Counted from the stretch's first letter, positions 1 through 12,751 are shown. The stretch: 64,000 bases of DNA from Pseudoscleropodium purum (GCA_963969395.1 OZ017797.1:24862001-24926000); one strand, 5' to 3'. The notes: generated by a model not told the origin, from the sequence alone. A program made the numbers and translations.

Positions 1-540
1 AGATCCATGACCCAATTGCAATGCTTTAGTTTTAGGATTATAAGACTGCAATAAAAGTTTTGGAGATGTATGCTTTGACTTTAAGAACAACAATTCTATC
101 ATAATGTCCCAAAGTTTGAAGAATTCTATGACTTGTAATTTTTGCAAAGATTATAGGTGGTACTTGAGCAACTAACATTTGAGTAATAAAATTTATCCAT
201 CCATTTTGGTTGCTAATACCCTACACTCGGGTCAGATTTGTTAAAAAATAAAATAAAAATAGATGAATATGGCCTATGATGAAATTTTTAGGAATTCTAT
301 CATGACATATTTGAAAAGTGTAGAAAATGTTGATGAAAATAATTTGAATCTTAGAAAAAGAACCCCTTGAAAAATAATAAATAATAAATAATAAAATACT
401 AAGGTGATTGCTTTATAAATGTAAGAAATTCAAGAATACATAATGGAATGGCATATAACTATACAACTTTAATGTATAATATTACATTCATGCTGATAGA
501 TTGGCCATTAAATCCAAAATATCAAAGTCTTCATAAAATC
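1..540. other. AT-rich sequence with no gene seen
   Basis: No open frame or repeat I can support. It is probably the downstream flank of the decayed transposase that begins at 541 on the minus strand. Confidence 0.4.
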
Positions 541-3500
541 CTATGAATCTTGGTCATCTAAATCATTTTCATTCTCACACTCATCATCTACATTTGACCC
601 TAAACCAAATAATAAGCCTAAGGTGTTTGCTTCCATAGCTTGTACTTGGAAATCTCTCTCAAATGCTCTAAATAGTCCACATTTTTGCCATCCCTTGATA
701 ATCATGTCAATTTGCAATCCAATTGTTTTCCAAGCTTCAAACAACTAGATGCAAAACTTTTTTCACAATGTTCCAATGCTCAAATCAAGTTCAATTTGCC
801 TAGTTCCACTTTTTATTTGTTCTTTAATACAAGTAGTTGACCATCATTTGAAATGCATAGTGAAGCCACATTTTAGTGGCCTCTGTAGAATCACATCGGT
901 AGGTTGAAGCTTTGACGAGTAATTTGTTAGAATGAATAGAACGTTGATGAAAAGATTTGTATCTTCATCCAATCTAAAAATTGTTTAAACTTGTGAACCG
1001 ACCAACAATCAATAAGCTCTATCATTTTTTGCTTCTCAAGATTTTGCAACTTCTCTTTGACATCTTCAAAATATGGATGAAGAATCTGATGAACAAATTC
1101 TCAGCAAATGTTGAAATTTGACCAATGATTTTCAACCATCGTAAACTGGAAACCAAAGCTTGAGCAAAATTTTGCCAAATGAGTCTTTGGCAAAGACTTC
1201 TTTGTTTTACATGTAAAGATAATTTGCATTGGCAATAGAGTTCCATTTGCTACTAAAGAGACGCATGTTGTGACTTGATGTTTATCCTCCATGCTAATAA
1301 CTCTAATGTCCTTAGATCTTCTTTTCTTTCAAGTCTTTTTTTTAGCCATTGGTACAAGATGAATACCTACACACATCAACAAAATTAATAAGTGACATAC
1401 AATAATAAATTAACCAAAAACACAAAATTGCCAACAATTTTAAATAAATTAGGAAATAACATTTACCAGTTTGATCCATACTAACCACAAACACTGATGG
1501 AATTTCATAAGCTCCTACAAGGTAAGCTACTCTAAGAGCCATCATTCTTCCTTGATCCCCCCAATCTAAAGGAAGTTTTCTACATGCTGTGGTTGCTTGT
1601 CTATAGCTCCATTGCAGTTGATGATTCATAAAATTTTGTGTCCATTCTATACTTACTTTAAATTTGCCAAGGAGCTCTAGTGCATGAGAAGAAAACATTC
1701 CCAAAATTATAGGCTGTACAATTCTTGTAGAATACCGAATGGGATGATAAGACTGTTAATTTTTGGTGCTATTTTTGGGTAGAGTGGGGTCCTTTTTGAA
1801 ACTAATTGTAGATTTATGGTCCAATTTGAGTGTTTTTGTGTGTTTGTTAATGTCCAAGTTGTCATTCTTTTGAGTTTGTTTTGTCAATGGCCGTTGGTGT
1901 GTGTGAACCTAAGTGGGATGTTTGAGTTGTGTGACTGGTCTGTTTTGCCAAATTGGTAGTTAAGTCAGTTGAATATTTTAAGTTAGTGGGAAATTCCAAT
2001 TAGGCAGGTGAGTGATGAGTGGTGAGTAGTATGAGGTGTTAAGCCGAATTGGATGAAGGCTGATAGATGAGTGAACTTAATTTAGTTGAATGTATACAAA
2101 TGGGATCCAAATCGGTGGTTGTTTTCAGTTGGCCTTCTCTACCGAATTAGTAACTGTCTGCAGGCTGTCCGGAAGTTTCTCTTAAGATCAATTTGGAGTT
2201 CATTTCTTTTACCGTCTGTTGAGTAAAGCCCAGTCGTGTCCCGGTCCAAGTTGGCTGCATATGTTTTTTATTTTGCGTGTGTGATTTTGTGATGTGTGTT
2301 TTTGGTTGTGTATGTGAGTCTAGTCAAGTTGGAGATATGGAGATAAGTCAAGTAATATGTGAAAGTTCAAGTTGGAATTTGTCGTGGGTAGTTGAAGATG
2401 AAAATTTACTATGAGCAAATCGAAGAAATTGGAGAATGAGTTGTTTGAGTGCTAATCGGAATAGTCGGAGTGTTGTCGGGTAGTGAATGGCGATGTGATG
2501 TGCAGATATGAAGTTGAAGAATTTTCCTAGTCGGGGGTTGATTGGGAAGGGAGTGTGTAGTGTGGAATTTATGAAAGTGTGTGCTTCAAGGAAGTGAGAT
2601 GCAGTGAATGCAAGAGATTCCAAGTTGGTGCAAAGATCTGGATTAGATTCAAACTTAGAATAGTAGTGTGCAGAAAAGATGAGATCGTATTCAGGAGAAT
2701 AGTGGTTGTAATGATTTATCAGGCAGATTAGTGCAAAATGTGAAGATTAGATGAGAACTCAATTACAATATTTTGTTGAGATATTATGAGCCTAATCGGA
2801 GTCATTTGTCTGATTGTTAGCAAGAGAGGAATTAGAGATATATTTTGAATGACTATGAAATAGTTTTTATGAGCATGAACAATTATAATAACAATTTGTA
2901 ATGGTGATTTTGTTCGCCAATTTGGCATGTTGAATATGATGGAATTGTTTTCCAAGTTGTCTCTTTGTTATGAATGTCGTTGTAGTAAACGGAAGCAGCC
3001 AAGTTATGAATCTGATGAGTGAATTATATTGTGTATTGATATGCATGTTGTTGAACAATTAGGAATGTATGGTCAAAATCAATCTGGAGTGTTGTTTAGA
3101 GTTTGAATGTCATCAATTGCCGAGTTGGTATAATCTGTGAGAGGTCTGTAAACCAAATCGGGAGCAGAGGTCCAGACTGTCCTGCGACAGTGCTGTGACG
3201 ATCTTGTAATCCGAATCGGAAACAGGCATCCCCAGTGTCTGGTGGAATTCCAAGTCGGAAAGATAAAGGTCCAAGTTGCTAAAAGATAAAGAAAAATAAA
3301 AGATTATTAAGGGAAGATAAAGATTGGAAGAATTCAAGATTGATAAATAAGATAATTAAAGATACAATTTGGGAGCATTTCTTACCCTTGTGGCCATTAA
3401 GAGTGGAGGGCCAAATTTTGGAATTAATTATACCATGTGAGGAAAACATAGAAGTAAAAAAAAAGATTAAGGAATTATATTTTCTTTAAAAGTATTAAAT

Positions 3501-3901
3501 TGCAATGACTTGCTAGGGTTAAACCTTGAGTTAATTAGAGATAATCCTATTAAAAAAGCTTCCCTAGGAACAAACTTAACTATCACCCGGATAAGTCCTA
3601 TTAGGTTCTGGGTTAATCTACAATTCTTGAACTCAAGAATTGTCTAGCATCCCTCATGGCAATAAGAATCACATATTTTTTTCAATATGTTAGGCCTTGA
3701 AGACAAAAGAGACTCATGTTGAGATGAAGGTATAAAGCTACTATGTCTTTGAATGTATGGCATAATTTTTGGCTTCATTACTCCCTCTTTAGTGAACCAA
3801 CCAGCCATGGTACTTTGACAAAGTCCATCAGATAATCCTCTACTTGATCCAGGCTTCCTATACAAAAATAAATGGTATGTATTAATAAAATCTCCTAGCA
3901 T
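541..3901 (-). pseudogene. Decayed DDE transposase (pogo/Tc1-mariner-like), split by a solo LTR
   Basis: Remnant of a DNA-transposon DDE transposase, the nuclease that cuts and pastes its own element. Read on the minus strand from high to low coordinates, 3901-3644 carries a block with WFTKEGVMKPKI. After the solo LTR (1726-3622), 1704-1342 carries CRKLPLDWGDQGR and then SVFVVSMDQTG, where the D is the likely first catalytic aspartate. From 1292 the frame gives DKHQVTTCVSLVANGTLLP, then ENHWSN, an in-frame stop near 1115, and LIDCWSVHKFKQFLDW, whose D is the likely second catalytic residue. More stops follow down to 541. A short gap at about 1293-1470 may be an intron or decay. Reading across the junction with the LTR removed keeps one frame (...FLSSRIVQPIILGMFSS...), so the LTR landed in coding sequence. 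The class (DDE_1, pogo-like) is inferred from motif order; an N-terminal part may lie at 4889-5116. Confidence 0.7.
1726..3622. mobile_element. Solo LTR of an LTR retrotransposon, 1,897 bp
   Basis: The segment starts TGTAGA and ends TCTACA, the short inverted TG...CA termini of long terminal repeats. It is bounded by the 5-bp direct repeat ATTCT at 1721-1725 and 3623-3627, as expected of an integrase-made target duplication. There is no gag or pol frame inside and no second LTR, so recombination between two LTRs is the simplest origin. It interrupts a transposase reading frame. A non-autonomous element of this size is the alternative. The orientation is not determined. Confidence 0.72.
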
Positions 3902-5300
3902 TCACTTTTAACATTTTTGAAAACAACAAGTCTCCACAACCATACCTCCAACATTGATATATGCAAACAATTTTATTAAATTGAAAAAATTAATAATCAA
4001 TATGAAGTATGTCACAAAAGAATCTCATGAAGTCTACATGCAACTTCTATGAAGATGAAGCTTCTTATGTTCACAAATGAGTAATTTTGCCCAAAGAATT
4101 TAAGCACCTAAAGTCATAGTATATAAACTTCTTCTATTCATAAAAAATCAATGCTAACAAAATGAATAGCTCATCAAAATGCACTGCCATCTAAACCCTA
4201 TTAATTTATGATAACCAAATGTGAACTCATTTTGCTCAAAAAAAATTCTCATTTGCTCATCAAATTTGTCATTTGATCATCATGCCCACCAAAGTGGTCA
4301 TCTGGTCATCATGCCCATGAAATTCTTCATGTGGTCATCATATGTATTATCTTCCCATCAAATTGCTCATCAGTAAAGAATATAGGCTCATTAGTTGAAT
4401 AGTATTCTCAATTTTTCAACTGTCCCAAAATTTTATTTTATTTTTTGAAACAAGTGAAAACAAACTTCATTGCAATGGTGCGAAATTATGCTGGACCTCA
4501 TCATGTGATATATATACAATATGTATTTAACTTTTAAAACTTGGAGAATAAAATAGAGACCTTGCAAATCTAGCTACAACTTGAGGATAAAACATGCTTA
4601 AAGAATGAACCTCTGAGCTATCTTCAGATAGTGCAATGCTCCCAAAATACTTTAATGTTGCTTAACAATTGCTACAATAAGTGTCCACTTGTCTACAGTA
4701 AACCAATTTTTATATCATCCTCTTTTTTTGGTTTGTGATGCCACTACAAACTTTGAAGGTATTGAAGTAGAGACAAGCGTCACCTATAGCAATTTACAAA
4801 GCCTCCCACATTGTCTCTTGATGCTTACATTGTTGATGGAGTCATTGGACACTTGCTCACTTATTTCACTCATCTCAAGTACTATTTTTCAAGGCCTCTC
4901 AAGTCTCTTCTTTACAACTCTAGGTTCTTTAGGTGCTACTTGACTCTGTGATAATTGTTGAGAAACAAGAGATGAAAGCTTCTTCAATTTGGCTTTTCGT
5001 TCTTCATGAGTGATTGGCCTTGTAAACTTTGTTAAAAGAACCTGTATACTAGCCATAGTGAAAAATGCAATATCCACAAATCCTAGAATGAATTTGAAGT
5101 CTAACAAAATTATCAACTTCCTCCTACATACTCTTCAAGTCTTCATCACCATTCCTCTTAGGAGAACCCTGTCTTTGCACTCTTTTTATTTTCTTGCAAA
5201 ACAAAATAGGTCCTCTCTCTAAGAGCATCTCCAATTGACAAACTTCTAGCTACTTTCAAGTTACAACAACAATAATTTTATACACAACCTACACATGTGC
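3902..5300. other. AT-rich flank of the transposase remnant
   Basis: On the minus strand, 5116-4889 encodes a basic, Q- and K-rich frame (RKAKLKKLSSLVSQQLSQSQ) that could be the N-terminal part of the same transposase, but no motif decides it. The rest is intron-like or decayed sequence with a short tandem repeat at 4268-4354. Confidence 0.3.
4268..4354. repeat. Three 29-bp tandem units
   Basis: Three consecutive 29-bp units share the core GGTCATCATG (4268-4296, 4297-4325, 4326-4354), with divergence increasing in the third. The unit is not a multiple of three, so a coding origin is unlikely. Confidence 0.6.
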
Positions 5301-5856
5301 AAACTTCAACCCTCTCTATCAAAGAAAAAAGAAGTTAACCATTGATGATATGAGAACCTACACTCATCTTCTTTCTGCATCAAATTGAAACGGCTAAGTT
5401 GTCGACAACCAAAGGCTCTAGATGTTTGATGCAAGGTTCTATGAAGAGTGCCAAAGTTGTAAACAACACCGAAGCCATGAAAAGCACCAAAATTGTCAAT
5501 ATTGAATACTACATGCAAATAGTTGTAACTATTTATAAAGCCTCTTTAATTGCGTTAAAGTTCAAGTCCCAAGATAAAATTGTAAGACCCAACTACCACA
5601 TATGTCTACATGACCATAAAGTTAGAAGTCCCTATCTATAAAGTAAACAAAATATTCTTCTTGCTCCATAACAAATTTCTAGAAATTCTAAAAACTACTA
5701 ATAAAGGGGATTTTCTTGAAAAAAAAATGATTTCAACTTGGCTATGACAAAATTAACCTTAGGGTATGGTATCTCCAATAATACCGCAATTCTTTGCCAT
5801 CGTCTTCATCCAACCATGGATTGTTTTTGGAACCTACAATTAACCTCTCCTTTCAT

Positions 5857-6032
5857 TATAAGAAACCTTTGTTTTAGCTGACATTTAATGTAACAACTCA
5901 TTTTTTTATGTCAATAATAATGTTCACCATAACATCTCAATATTATGGTGGACATTATTACTGATGTAAAAACATGAGGTGTTACATTGAATGTCACCTA
6001 AAGTCTGTCACCTAGAATACAAGTTTCTTATA
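5857..6032. mobile_element. Miniature inverted-repeat element, 176 bp
   Basis: The ends are TATAAGAAAC and GTTTCTTATA. The inner arms at about 5890-5930 and 5946-5986 are also complementary, sharing TGTAACA...GTTCACCA and its reverse complement. The whole segment can fold into an imperfect hairpin, which is typical of MITEs. The superfamily is not assigned. Confidence 0.6.
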
Positions 6033-6189
6033 GTATTTGAACCAAACTTTAGAGTGTAAATCATGAATAGGCAACAAAAAAATGCTTGTTTTTAGGTACT
6101 TTAGGCATATGTGATATCAAATCCATGTATACTTTAAGTACATCTACATCGAATGAAACAACTAGAGGCTTGAACTATTTGTTTTGATA

Positions 6190-6700
6190 TTAGTTGTCAA
6201 GATGAACTTTGTAAGTATTCAAAAGACATTCATTGTATCTAGATAGACAAAAAAATAATAAAGCATCATGATAATGATTAATATGTAGACAAAATCCATA
6301 AAAATGTAAATAAAAATTGAACAAAAAAATATGAAAGAAAAGGAATGTACTATTATACCTAAGGTATTCACATCCATATGGATCAAATTCAATAGTGAAA
6401 TTAGTAACATCCCAAAGCTCTAGTTCTTTATTGCCTTTGATAAAGAATTTAAAAAATGGTACAATTAATGCAAAACACATATGTATACCTCTGTGTTTCA
6501 AAATAGAATGAGCAAGATGATTAAGCATCATTCATTCTTGCTTCCAAGTAATGGCATCCACTTTGCAGTATTTTTTTATTAGCACTAGCATTTCTTGAAT
6601 TCTCTATAGAGATAGCAAAGAATTTTTTAGCTTCCACAAAAGATGCTCTTTGATGTCAAAATTGACCTCATGCTAGCCAATCCAACCAATTCATCTCTTT
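6190..6700 (-). pseudogene. Unrecognised coding remnant
   Basis: The minus-strand frame from 6531 reads HLAHSILKHRGIHMCFALIV and then FIKGNKELELWDV and FEFDPYGCEYL-like sequence (FTIEFDPYGCEYLRY). The same frame extends upstream to about 6650 with an interrupting TGA (KVDAITWKQE, stop, MMLNHLAHS) and an earlier stop. The amino-acid composition is protein-like and unlike the surrounding noise. I do not recognise the family. Its setting among decayed elements suggests a transposon-borne protein, which is inference. Confidence 0.4.
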
Positions 6701-8086
6701 TGCTTAGCTTTGATCTCCTAAATTGACATCAATATATTAACTAGAGATTTTGTAAGATACCATCCTCCATTAGCTTCAGACAATAAGGAAAAAATCCTTA
6801 AGCATCTCTCCAAAAATTCTCATAGCAATGAACTCCAACTTTGGAATGGTTGGCAATCCCATCAATATGGGCTATGAATCAAATTCACTTCTTGTCCGAT
6901 TGTTTTTTTCCGGCTTGCATCAGTGTCTGTGTTAAATTCCTTCCAATTTTTTGGCTGACAACAATATATTTTTTGATATTTTGTCCTCCAAGTATAACCA
7001 TTAATTGTGAATGCACAAGCTATCACATAATTTGATAATCTACTATTATAAGAAAATTAAGTTGTTTTTTCATTTGAAAAAACATCATGCAACATACAAT
7101 TTAAAGTACAAGGAATCAATATAGATATCACCTAAAATTCATTATAATTGACAAATAAAAAGTGTCTTGAAATCCCAACAAACATGCTCAATTTGGCCTT
7201 GTTTTTTTTCTAATAGCCTTCAAAACATGGTCTTTTAAGGTCTCCATAGTGTGCCACTTGGCAAACGGCTTAGTTGCATGTAAATGCCACATAGGTAGGG
7301 AGTGTCACGTAAGAAATTTTTTACCCTATTCGTTGCTAACATGGCAACCATCAATGATGACATAGCATGCCTAGTCAACACACTTTCATGCTATTTAAGA
7401 ATTTAATTTTAATTTTTGAAAACATCAACTTAGACATTTTTTGAGACATCTATATTTTTTTAGACAATTCTAAAAATATGAGTATATTTTAAGTGATATC
7501 AAATAAAACATCAATGTCAATGACAACATCAACTTGTTTCAATAGTAACATACTAGCATTCTTTCATTCTTTGCAATGTCTACGATAATCTACCTTTTGG
7601 GGCCATCTTCATGTTTTGTTGGACATTGTATGTTAGTGATGAAATATAAAAATAAAAAAAGTTTTTTATAGTGATTGATGCACAAACTTATGTAAATCAA
7701 AAGTACTAGCAATAGTTGCTAAGGTACTTGAATCTCAAATATTAGGATTGACAACAACAAGCAAAAGCTGCAAAACAATAGAAGAATGAATTTATAAGTT
7801 AGAAGAATTTATATCACATAAAAGACCAAATGTATTCAAACTTGCAATAGAAATAGGAGCTGACATTAAAGATAATTTTATTTTTGGAACTTCTACATTT
7901 GCTTCCATTGCACATTCCTCATTGACAACCATATCTATTTGTATTGTAACTCCATATACTTCAACAATACTAATTTTTATACTAAATTTAGCAATCTCAA
8001 TATCTCCATGCAGGGTGTGTGTATGGATGAGTGAACCAAATGCGGTGGAAATCCAATATTCATATAACTCACTACAAGGCTATCCA
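6701..8086. other. AT-rich intergenic sequence
   Basis: Nothing supportable was found here. Short frames are broken and show no conserved motifs. Confidence 0.35.
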
Positions 8087-8383
8087 CATTAGAAGAGTTT
8101 TGGGGGGTCCAGAAGCTTGTTTCAAGCCTGTTCCCCCGCAGTTGTTTCCCGTAGTGAGGGGAACGGCTCGTTGTCAAAATTTTCTTTTTCATAAATTTAA
8201 AAAAAAAAAAAAGTTTCCAAATGAAAAATGAAAATTAATTTTAAAAAATTAAAAATTAAAAAAAATTTGGTCAATGACATGGCAGGGTCTCAGCTACGTC
8301 AGACCACTGCACCAAACCTATTTCTTGCATTTGCAGGCTATGATAACTTGCAGGCATCCAAAGGCCCCAAAAATCTTCTAATG
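8087..8383. mobile_element. Terminal-inverted-repeat element, copy 1 (297 bp)
   Basis: The left end CATTAGAAGAGTTTTGGGG is matched in inverse at the right end (...CCCCAAAAATCTTCTAATG). A related copy of about the same length lies at 12187-12487, with the same left end and similar interior blocks (GGGGG, TTGTCAA, a GGCA/GTCA-rich part). No clear target duplication was seen. Confidence 0.5.
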
Positions 8384-9812
8384 ACAAAAACTTTGCATAA
8401 AAAAAGTGAATACAATAATCTGAAGAGACAGAAACACATTAGTGTAGGATAAGCATTAGACATAATCCTTTTAGAATCCTACAATGTGTCTTGTCAAAAA
8501 TGCCTAGTGACATCATCCACTCATCTTGGTACCTTAAATCTTGGAAATGTCAATGGTTTGAAATTGATCCAATCTTCAATGTTGATTTGAAGCCCAATTT
8601 CAATTTCTAATAACATTTAGGATTCCAATTTTTTTTGGAAAAACATATTGTTTTGACTTTACTATGGACTTTTGAAAATATAATTCAATTCAACCCTTTC
8701 AAAAGTCCATAACTACTATTTTGAGATCAATATCAAGTAAAGCAATATAATTTCTAGATGCCTCAATCTACACAACACATAATGATTCACTAATACAATA
8801 ACAAGAATGTTTGTTTGTTTTTTATTAAAAAAGACTCATATAAAATGCTATATGGAATTTTCTATATCTATTTTGCAACTTTAAAAGTCCATAGTTCTTT
8901 ATTTAAAAAAAAGACCTAAATAATTACGAGGTTGCCTTTGCATTCAAGTTGAGAATGCAAGTTTAAATTTATAGCTACAACGGTGTATTGAATTATCTAC
9001 AATGTGGCTTGTAATGCAAAGGTCTTGCTAAAGAACACATTGTGACATGAAAAGTGGTTCACTCAACCACGCACACATTGAAATCCAGAAACGCTATCAC
9101 AAATAGCATTTCTACTTGTGTGCATATTTGATACACTAAATCAAGTTGCAATATACTCATATGCTCCATTAGAATTGTTGGCTAAATTGATTCATTTTGG
9201 AATGCTATCAATATCAAAAGATAAAGTTGAAGAAAACAAATGGCTAATGCCTACACTTTTGCCACTAAGATTAAAAACATAAAAAAGGTTATCAATGAAA
9301 ACAACTTTAGAAAAATTCTAAGCCACCTTAGAAGTCTCTATGAAAATAGAATTGTATGCTTCATTGGCAACAATGCATTTTGAGGTATAAAAAGTTGTTC
9401 CGCTCTTTTCCTAATTGGTATTAAAACATTGAACTACCATCAACCAAAATTTTGTAGTTTTTTGCCAAGTACTTATCTAGATTTTAGTTGTAAAAATATG
9501 ATGAATTGCATTAGTTAGCTATAATTTATTGATTAGAAATAATAATAATTAATACAACAATACATTTATTACTATAACAAAGTATATAGCATTGTAAATA
9601 TAATATTTTTCAAATTCATACAAATGTAATGAGAGAAATAAAAATGTTTTAGAATTGTAAAATAAAATAAAATAACATGAATTACCTTCAATAGTATTTC
9701 TCAATATATCTTGGATTTGGAAAATTGCAAAAGCAATATTTTCAACATCATGACTAATAATATTTGCAATAGCCATAGTAGTCAATCATTTGTTAGAGCC
9801 ATGCTCTTTATA
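8384..9812. other. AT-rich intergenic sequence
   Basis: No gene, RNA or structured repeat that I can support. Confidence 0.35.
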
Positions 9813-9820
9813 TTGTGGCC

Positions 9821-10133
9821 CAGGGTTGACAGGACGGTTAGACATCTGAGACGTCCGGACGCAGACGCTGTGCCGTTGACATTCGTGTCCGCCTGTCCGT
9901 CCCGTCCGCTTGTCCCCCGTCCGCCCAGTTACGGCCGTTCGATTGACACGCGGATTGATGTGGTCCGCACGATCTGGGCGTTCGCCTCGGGCCATCCGCC
10001 CCGTCCGTCCGCCCCGCCCCGCCCGTCCGCCTTTCGACGGCGAGAGGGATGCTGCGTTCGCTAGCGTCCAGACATCCGGATGTCCGGAAAACGAACGCTA
10101 TTTTGGGGCGGACGTTGAGATTCGTCAACCTTG
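9821..10133 (+). mobile_element. hAT-type miniature element, GC-rich, copy 1
   Basis: A 313-bp GC-rich block with sharp edges in AT-rich surroundings. It begins CAGGGTTGAC and ends GTCAACCTTG, an inverted repeat with one mismatch. It is flanked by the perfect 8-bp direct repeat TTGTGGCC at 9813-9820 and 10134-10141. The 8-bp duplication and the CAGGG ends fit the hAT superfamily. The interior is packed with CGTCCG/CGGACG motifs and has no transposase, so it must have been moved in trans. Two related copies lie at 12752 and 63120. Confidence 0.85.
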
Positions 10134-10141
10134 TTGTGGCC

Positions 10142-10680
10142 TACACAAAGTGTTATAATCCTCTTCTGTGAAAGCCGCAAGCAACTGGGCGGGGCTCAAA
10201 GCCCCTTGATTAATATACAAGCAAATTACATGAGGGCATTCATGAGGTAAATTGAAATGCCAGACTCTAACTCTGGGGTGACAAAAAACAGTGGACCAAC
10301 AAGCCTCAAACTGTTTTTTGGCAATACTAAGCTTCTCTTTGTTCTTAATGTTAACTAAAATGTTCCCATTGATGGCCATTCTTGCATTGATCGTGGAAGA
10401 CCATGCTGCTTTCATCACTTGCTTTGGACAGAAGTTCAAGGTGCTATACTTGGCATTATATCTTCCTACCCATAAATGCCAAACTAAGAAGGATATGAGT
10501 AAATTCCAGGGCTAGAATTTGTACCTATATTTGCCCTATCTAATCTTTGAATTAACTTATAATCCTCTTCTACCATGATAAGATCAAAATTCTTCTTCTT
10601 GAATTTATTCAAAGTCTTCTTCCACCGCAAAGCTTGAGTGCCATCATACTAAAAAAAACTAATAGGCTTACTACAAAAAT
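10142..10680 (-). pseudogene. Unrecognised coding-like remnant beside the hAT element
   Basis: On the minus strand, 10439 downward reads KNKEKLSIAKKQFEACWSTV and continues to the element edge. Further upstream, near 10680-10560, another frame gives DGTQALRWKKTLNKFKKKNF. Stops separate the two pieces. The composition looks coding but no family is recognised, and chance cannot be excluded. The hAT-type element sits directly against its 3' end. Confidence 0.25.
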
Positions 10681-12186
10681 CAAATGCACTTCTATATAAA
10701 TTGAAATACTTGCTAGCAAATAGGCTCACTTGCTAAAACACTAAAGATCTTGGTGAAAATCAAATGTTCTTCTTTAGAAAATGGAAGAATGCTAAAAAAA
10801 AATTGCTTACTAATTGTATGCTAAAAACTAAAATGCTTAAAAAAACCAAATAATTTGGAATATAAATGTGAAACAAAAAACACTTGCAACAATACTAAAT
10901 GAAAATATTCAAGATTCAAAGCATGAATTGTCAAAATGTCAAAAACAACCATAAAAAACAACAAGGAAATTATCTACATTGTCAACACATAAATTTTGCA
11001 AAAACAAAACAAAAAACTATCTTAAAAAAATGAAAATCCAAAAAGTGTACAATTTAAATGACAACAAATTCAATGAGATGCAGAAACTTCAAAAAGAAAT
11101 GTGATAGGAAGCACGAGGGGGTAAACAAAGAAAAACAAGAATGGCATAGGAGGTAGGATTTAACCATGTATATGGAGTAATCACTAGGTTAGTTCAAAAC
11201 TTCTAGAAGGTCAAAGGTGTTAGGTTGATGGAAAATCTACACAAGGGAGACATCTCAATTCTTTACTTGAACGGCTACATCCAAAACCTCTTCAATAGAA
11301 GCAACCACCTATGGATCAATATTGTTGCTACTACAACTCGGTTATCTACTGGTAGCTATCTACATCTCAAACTATAGACTATACCAAACTTTGCACATGC
11401 ATGCATTATGAAATGTTGCTCTTATTCTGAAGTCAGTATAAACCAACCTCTATGCCATACAATTTTCCTTATACTTCCTAAAGAATTTGAATTTTGTGAC
11501 ATCAACATAGCCTTATATAAGAATGAATGCAACAAGTTTGCCCAAGCTATGAACCTTTGACTATTACATCAATAATTTTTATTATTCTCAAGCTTAAATG
11601 CTTGAGGGGCTAGAAAGTTCCTTTAACCCCTACTAATTTTTTAATCAACCATTTTATGGTTACTATCCAACTTTAGGAACTATTCTAATTCCAATTTCTA
11701 TTTATTTTTGAAAATTCATATTTTTCTCATGCAGTTCAATAAGTCATCTTTCCATATGCATAAAAATCTAGACTTTGGATAAAAACTCTCAAGGAGGTCA
11801 TTTGTTCTTAGAAAATGCGATGGCCTATGTTAACGTTTTATTTTATGGGGGGCTATTTACTTGGTAGAATGGATTATAATACATAATATTTTTTAAATAA
11901 TGGTAAATTTTAGTATTTGGGGGCATCCTATAGGTATTTGTACTTTCTCATTTTAATTCCTTAAATTAATCCTATATTACTTATAAATTATTTGTTTACA
12001 ATTGCCTTGGAATTATCAAAGTGCATAGCAAGTCTATTAGCACTATTTAAAAAAAATATGCAAAAGAAAAAAATAGGGAAAGAAGAGCAAATAAGATGAA
12101 TGCTAACAAAGAACAAATCATGTACTAAATAAAAACCAAATTTGTATTTATTAATACATTTTAGAAGTTAAAATTTTACACGAGAT
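10681..12186. other. AT-rich intergenic sequence
   Basis: Low-complexity AT-rich sequence, with no gene or defined element seen. Confidence 0.35.
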
Positions 12187-12487
12187 CATTAGAAGAGATT
12201 TTAGGGGGCTAGAAGGTAGTTTTAGGCCTATTTCCTTGACGTTATTTCCCTGGCAGATCAAGAATAGCTGTTGTCAACTTTATTTTTTTTGAAAAAAAAA
12301 ATTGAAAAATTTAGAATGCAAAAAAAAGTAGAGAAAAAATTTTCATTTTCTTTTGAAATTTTTTTGGTGACGTGGCAATCGTCATGCCACATCAGGCAAC
12401 AATTGTAGATTGTTGAGAGGTTGTTTCCCCAACATTGGCAACCCAAGGAACTTACAACTCTCTGAGGAGTTTGAAAATCTTCAAATA
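12187..12487. mobile_element. Terminal-inverted-repeat element, copy 2 (about 300 bp)
   Basis: It starts CATTAGAAGAGATTTTAGGG, like the element at 8087, and ends near AAAATCTTCAAAT. Length and interior order match copy 1, with much divergence. The right boundary is approximate. Confidence 0.4.
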
Positions 12488-12751
12488 GTCGCAATCCAAT
12501 CCGGTAATTAGACCCTAAGCTTCAAATACTACACATTGGATACAAGTATTTTATTGGATAAATATACTAGAGTGAAATTGCAACCACTCGTAAAATATTG
12601 TATTTAGAATAGAAAAGTAGATTTCTCATTTCCATTTATAATTTTAGAGCCTTTATAACCAATTTTTTTTCTAGTAACCTTTTTTTATATGTCTTTCACA
12701 AATATTGTTCACATAATTCTATTGTATTATACATAACCTTATATTACATAT

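Noticed and set aside
9711..10158. Overlapping long open frames on both strands
   Set aside because: They arise from the GC-rich, CGTCCG-repetitive interior of a hAT-type miniature element; composition explains the lack of stops.
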